Shown here: positions 37,629 to 40,935 of the stretch, piece by piece
Layout of the letters: each line of letters starts with the position of its first letter
Position numbering within the stretch: position 1 is the first letter of the stretch
From: an uncultured Christensenella sp.
GTDB lineage: Bacteria; Bacillota; Clostridia; Christensenellales; Borkfalkiaceae
DNA: 40,935 bases
Direction of reading: 5' to 3'
Assembly: GCA_910578765.1 (NCBI GenBank)
Contig: CAJTRW010000018.1
Span: forward strand, 1-40,935
Notes under the pieces: generated by a model
What the model saw: the letters and a program-made list of their open reading frames with translations, nothing else
What the model was told of the DNA's origin: nothing
Database searches by the model: none
Translations under genes and position numbers: made by a program

Positions 37629-38465
37629 ATGGCTAAATGGAACGAACCGAAGAATAACTACTCGGCGGAAAATCAGGTCACGCCTGAAATATTCAACACC
37701 CTTGCTGAAAATGAAAAGTACTTAAACGAAACAAAGATAACCATCGAGCAAGTGCAAAATGCGGAGATAAACAGCACTCAAAGCGCAATGCGTGAGAACG
37801 TGGGGGATAAAGAAACGGTGAAAGGATTTTTCGGAAAAGTAAGAAAGTGGTTCGCCGACCTTAGAGCGTTGGCGTTCAAAGGAACAGTAGGTTCTGCGGA
37901 TATTGACAATTCGGCAGTAACGTCCGCCAAGATTGCAAGCAGTGCGGTTACATCGGCGAAGATAGCAACAAGCGCCGTAACTAATACAAAAATAAGCTCG
38001 GTGTCGGCAAGTAAGGTTACGGGGCTTGCAAAAGTTGCAACGAGCGGAAGCTACAACGATTTGTCGGATAAGCCGACTATACCGAGCGGGGGCGGTGGTT
38101 TTAACTTTAAGAAGTATGTTTTTTATACATGGGAGTCTCCTGCAGAAATTGAGGAAGGTCTGTACTTAGCATCAGCGATTTATAGGAATGCAGGTTCGCT
38201 CTCAAACTCGCTATCATTTGGGACAGTAGCTTTCAATAAAAATATGGACAACGGGTGTTACAGCAATATTTCCTCGGCTTATTTTGACGGACAGGAAATG
38301 AAAGTACAACTGAAAATTGATTATTACAAAGGCAAAACAACGGTTTCAATTTTGCAGTCCGCCGATGAGCGGGGCTGCCCTTATACGGGGTTTGATGCGG
38401 ACGGCTCATTCTTAATTTATCTTTTCAAACTGTCAGACCTTGGAAAAATTGAAGAGTTAGATTGA
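37629..38465 (+). CDS. Tail fibre / receptor-binding protein 1
   Basis: A 278-residue protein. The first 155 residues have a trimeric-fibre look: coiled N-terminus (NTLAENEKYLNETKITIEQVQNAE), then four tandem about-10-residue repeats of the type SAVTSAKIAS. A conserved SVSASKVTGLAKVATSGSYNDLSDKP follows, and a Gly hinge GGGG. The last 120 residues are a distinct beta-rich tip (YVFYTWESPAEIEEGLYLASAIYRN). The next gene has the same stalk with another tip. It probably binds a surface structure of the host. Confidence 0.82.
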   Translation: MAKWNEPKNNYSAENQVTPEIFNTLAENEKYLNETKITIEQVQNAEINSTQSAMRENVGDKETVKGFFGKVRKWFADLRALAFKGTVGSADIDNSAVTSAKIASSAVTSAKIATSAVTNTKISSVSASKVTGLAKVATSGSYNDLSDKPTIPSGGGGFNFKKYVFYTWESPAEIEEGLYLASAIYRNAGSLSNSLSFGTVAFNKNMDNGCYSNISSAYFDGQEMKVQLKIDYYKGKTTVSILQSADERGCPYTGFDADGSFLIYLFKLSDLGKIEELD

Positions 38466-38536
38466 GTTAAATTGCAATATTTCACATTAAAAAAATTAAT
38501 TTACATAAGAGAAAACTAATTGAGGAGAAGACTATT

Positions 38537-39898
38537 ATGGGATGGACAGAACCAAAGAGCAACTATACGGCGGAAAGTCAGGTTAAACCTGAAATCTTCA
38601 ATACGCTTGCAGAGAATGAAAAGTACTTAAACGAAACAAAGATAACCATCGGGCAAGTACAAAATGCGGAAGTAAACAGCACACAAAGTGCAACCCGTGA
38701 GAATGTGGGGGATAAAGAAACAGTGAAAGGATTTTTCGGAAAAGTAAGAAAGTGGTTCGCCGACTTGAAAGCGTTGGCGTTTAAGGGGTCGGTTGGAACG
38801 GCGGATATTGACAACTCGGCAGTAACATCCGCCAAGCTTGCAAGTAGTGCGGTTACATCAACTAAAATTGGTACGGGGGCGGTTACATCAACGAAACTCG
38901 ATACAAATGCGGTTACAACTGTAAATATTGCGGATAAGGCGGTAACGGATGCCAAGATTGACTCCGTGTCGGCAAGCAAGGTGACAGGGTTGGCGGCAGT
39001 TGCAACGAGCGGCAGCTACAATGACTTGCTTGACAAACCGAGCATCGGTGGCGGGGGAGGTTTTTTCTCTCCGACCTTCATAGTCGACAGCGATGCAGCA
39101 TTGGAACAATGGGCAGATAACGATAAGACCTGCGACTTTTCGAAAGTGCTGATAAAGAAGGGGACTTGGAAATGCAACAAAGAAATCAAGTTCAAAAATT
39201 ATAGGGGTGGACAAAATACTTGTGTCGGAATCAACTTAACGCAGACGAAAACCAAAATGGTAATAGGGGAAGAAGGCAGTAAGCTGTACTTTTATGTGGC
39301 GGATACAAGCACAAGAGATGTCTATGGTCTTTCAACTGAATATGGTGATTCGAAAAAGGAAACGGATAAAGGCTATTTGTTTTACGGGGTAAATGTTGAA
39401 GTCCACGGAGCGAACGTGATGACTGACCAAAGTGCGTATTGCTTTAGTAGCTGTTGCAACCTTATAGATTGTACAGCCAAAAGCGACAACGCTTACTCTG
39501 GGTACGCATTTATGAGTTGTATGAATATGACCAACTGCTCCGCCGAAGTCAATGCACAGAATGCCGCATATGCTTTCTTTGGCTGCGATAATCTAACACG
39601 CTGTGTCGGTCATGCGAATGCTTGGAACGCAAATCGTAAGTGGGCAGGCGGAAGCTCCGTAGGGTTTAGAGATTGTGAGAACATAACCAAGTGCAAAGGT
39701 AGCGCAACTTGCACACCTGCAACTTCGGACTATACGGCATACGGCTTTTCAGGGTGTAAAGCTGTGTCAAGGTGTAGCAAAAACGAAACGAGTAGCACGG
39801 CAACATTTACGAGTTCATATTATTCCAACACAAGGGACGATGCCTATGCTTGTGCCAACACAGCCAACGGTGGATTCAATGACACAGCAAATTCATAG
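38537..39898 (+). CDS. Tail fibre / receptor-binding protein 2 with Cys-rich repeat tip
   Basis: A 453-residue paralogue of the preceding fibre: nearly the same first 80 residues and the same hinge, but with six instead of four AVTS-type repeats. The tip (about residues 175-453) is not shared. It contains five or more repeats with F-x-x-C-x-N-(L/M/I)-x-x-C, for example YCFSSCCNLIDC, YAFMSCMNMTNC, YAFFGCDNLTRC, VGFRDCENITKC and YGFSGCKAVSRC, which is expected to make a Cys-rich beta-helix. Such tips commonly bind glycans. AGGAGAAG precedes the start. Confidence 0.85.
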   Translation: MGWTEPKSNYTAESQVKPEIFNTLAENEKYLNETKITIGQVQNAEVNSTQSATRENVGDKETVKGFFGKVRKWFADLKALAFKGSVGTADIDNSAVTSAKLASSAVTSTKIGTGAVTSTKLDTNAVTTVNIADKAVTDAKIDSVSASKVTGLAAVATSGSYNDLLDKPSIGGGGGFFSPTFIVDSDAALEQWADNDKTCDFSKVLIKKGTWKCNKEIKFKNYRGGQNTCVGINLTQTKTKMVIGEEGSKLYFYVADTSTRDVYGLSTEYGDSKKETDKGYLFYGVNVEVHGANVMTDQSAYCFSSCCNLIDCTAKSDNAYSGYAFMSCMNMTNCSAEVNAQNAAYAFFGCDNLTRCVGHANAWNANRKWAGGSSVGFRDCENITKCKGSATCTPATSDYTAYGFSGCKAVSRCSKNETSSTATFTSSYYSNTRDDAYACANTANGGFNDTANS

Positions 39899-39910
39899 CG
39901 AGGAGTGTTT

Positions 39911-40240
39911 ATGCGAAACAAGATAGTGCAAGGCGAGGCGGCGAGCTTCGCCTTTTTTCATGTCGGTATTCCGATAGAAGGTGAGAGCAAACTGAAGATA
40001 AAGCCGAATGACAAGCTGACGTTCACTATCGGACGCCGAAACCGTAAGCCGATATTGGAGAAAGTGTTTCCCGACGGGTTTGAGAAAACTGACGATTCGT
40101 ATTTTGTGTTCTTGACGGCGGAGGAAACGGCAAAGATGCCCTGCCTTCTTTATCAAATGCAACTCACCGTGGATGTGCGGAGCAAGGGCAAGGAAATATA
40201 TACGCTTGTGGACAGAGAATTGGAGGTGACAGCTAAGTGA
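39911..40240 (+). CDS. Tail-fibre-associated protein, unknown
   Basis: A 109-residue protein after the fibre genes. ATG 39911 has AGGAG five bases ahead; a GTG two codons earlier overlaps the ribosome site. It starts MRNKIVQGEAASFAFFHVGIPIEGESKLKIKPNDKLTFTIGRR and ends LTVDVRSKGKEIYTLVDRELEVTAK, a beta-sandwich-like pattern. Proteins of this look in this slot help attach fibres to the baseplate. Its stop overlaps the next start (GTGA). Confidence 0.7.
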   Translation: MRNKIVQGEAASFAFFHVGIPIEGESKLKIKPNDKLTFTIGRRNRKPILEKVFPDGFEKTDDSYFVFLTAEETAKMPCLLYQMQLTVDVRSKGKEIYTLVDRELEVTAK

Positions 40241-40557
40241 GTGAAAACAACTGCAACTGCGAGGGGTGCGTACACGTCGAGCAGTTCAAATCAATAACCA
40301 AGTCATACGACGGGATAGAGAACGAAGTAACGGAAACCGTCGTTGATAACGATGAAAGAACAGTAGAGGTTAAACTCAAACCTCAGCAGTATGTAAGCAA
40401 ATACGCATTCCCTAACCGTGGGGATAAGGCAGTACTTTATATGGACACCACCGAAAATCGATCATACCGCTGGGATGAAATTACGGGTACTTATATCTGC
40501 ATCGGTGCGGATTATAACCAAATAAAAATCATAAATGGAGGAAATGCAAATGGCTAA
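40237..40557 (+). CDS. Small tail protein with N-terminal Cys cluster
   Basis: A 106-residue protein starting at GTG 40237 and overlapping the previous stop. NNCNCEGCVHVEQF gives three Cys and a His, perhaps a metal site. The rest includes RTVEVKLKPQQYVSKYAFPNRGDKAVLYMDTTENRSYRWDEITGTYICIGADY, which resembles the small beta domains found before fibre shafts. It probably belongs to the tail-fibre set. GGAGGT is 13 bases upstream. Confidence 0.7.
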   Translation: MSENNCNCEGCVHVEQFKSITKSYDGIENEVTETVVDNDERTVEVKLKPQQYVSKYAFPNRGDKAVLYMDTTENRSYRWDEITGTYICIGADYNQIKIINGGNANG

Positions 40558-40935
40558 CGAAAACGTAGAAAGGGTATTGGAGAGTAAAATTCAGCTCCGC
40601 AACGATACGGCGGCGAATTGGGCGGCGGTTAATCCCGTTCTTCTTAAAGGTGAAATAGGTATCGAAATAGATACAAGGAAAATCAAAATCGGTGACGGTA
40701 TTGCGGCGTGGGAAAACTTAAAGTATATAAGCGATGATATCGTGCTTTCCGAAACAAATCCCACGGATGCGGATACGGACTACGATATCGGTGAGCTGTG
40801 GCTTAATCAGGCTGAGTACAAATTCTATGTGCTTATTGCAAAGAGCGAAACGGCGGCGGTATGGAAACGCATACCTACTGCCGAAGAGCTTGCAGTCGTT
40901 GCGGAATCGCAAGTTGCGCAAAAGCTGAAAGAGGC
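40550..40935 (+). CDS. Fibre protein with major-tropism-determinant-like N-terminus (3' partial)
   Basis: Starts at ATG 40550, with GGAGGA at 40537-40542, and runs off the window after 128 codons. The start reads MANENVERVLESKIQLRNDT, then AANWAAVNPVLLKGEIGIE, then IDTRKIKIGDGIAAWENLKY. The motif LRNDTAANWAA...LLKGEIGIEIDT..KIKIGDG is the N-terminal domain found on many phage fibres, including major tropism determinant proteins, and attaches the fibre to the tail. Further on it has GELWLNQAEYKFYVLIAK. The tip lies outside the window. Confidence 0.85.
   Translation, partial: MANENVERVLESKIQLRNDTAANWAAVNPVLLKGEIGIEIDTRKIKIGDGIAAWENLKYISDDIVLSETNPTDADTDYDIGELWLNQAEYKFYVLIAKSETAAVWKRIPTAEELAVVAESQVAQKLKE

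Noticed and set aside
37629..39898. Diversity-generating retroelement acting on fibre tips
   Set aside because: No reverse transcriptase, template repeat or variable-repeat pattern was found in the window.
1..40935. Use of an alternative genetic code (stop recoding), suggested by two gene fusions
   Set aside because: TAA, TAG and TGA all end clear genes, for example TAG after the sigma gene and TGA after terS.
1..40935. tRNA genes, rRNA, integrase and att sites
   Set aside because: No cloverleaf-like sequence with conserved loops and no full integrase was recognised; the only recombinase-like gene lacks a DNA-binding domain.

Overview
The window is an internal stretch of a tailed, siphovirus-like phage or prophage of a Gram-positive host, most likely a gut Clostridia-type Bacillota. 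The evidence is the gene order, the strong AGGAGG-type ribosome sites, the TTGnnn-N17-TATAAT promoters, and many small proteins of kinds seen on Firmicutes mobile elements. Both ends are open: the first gene is cut at its 5' end and the last at its 3' end. No integrase, lysis genes, tRNA genes or CRISPR array were seen.

Layout. (1) 1-5402 is the replication module: a homing-endonuclease-like protein fused to a second domain, a conserved Cys-rich protein, a DUF4406-type protein, a primase-ATPase fusion, a possible iteron origin, a VRR-NUC nuclease and a sigma region-4-like late regulator. (2) 5403-8173 holds a candidate late promoter with two 18-bp repeats, an HNH endonuclease, two inserted cargo units, a G-rich leader that may hold cos, and the small terminase. 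(3) 8170-13625 is an operon of three DNA methyltransferases, a PP-loop/SAM-synthetase fusion and a sigma-70-like factor. A two-HTH regulator follows on the minus strand. (4) 14201-27001 is an accessory archipelago. The large terminase, a Phd/ParE-type toxin-antitoxin operon and a ParB-methyltransferase sit among many small orphan genes. (5) 27062-40935 is a standard HK97-type head and tail module: portal, protease, capsid, connectors, tail tube, frameshifted chaperone pair, tape measure, baseplate proteins and two related tail-fibre genes.

The most striking signal is a leader element present 12 times, all on the plus strand, each directly in front of a short orphan gene or a run of two to five. 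Each copy carries TTTCGCTGGGCT, exactly 17 bp, then TATnnT preceded by ACGG. Downstream there is usually a small GGGC/GCCC hairpin just before the Shine-Dalgarno sequence. Most copies follow an intrinsic terminator, and many of those terminators are related. This makes a set of self-contained terminator-promoter-leader-gene cassettes placed between essential late genes. The -35 box is non-canonical, and the same window encodes a sigma-70-like protein, so a phage sigma factor serving a dispersed cargo regulon is a plausible but unproven reading.

How the genes may work together. The primase-ATPase and nuclease replicate DNA. The region-4 regulator probably turns on the late promoter at 5407-5458. 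Four methyltransferases modify phage DNA, supplied with SAM by the phage's own MetK. The cassettes deliver small, often acidic or zinc-ribbon proteins that may act against host defences or modify lysogeny. Head and tail genes then follow, apparently needing read-through of terminators, because no promoter is visible directly ahead of the large terminase, ParB-methyltransferase or portal genes.
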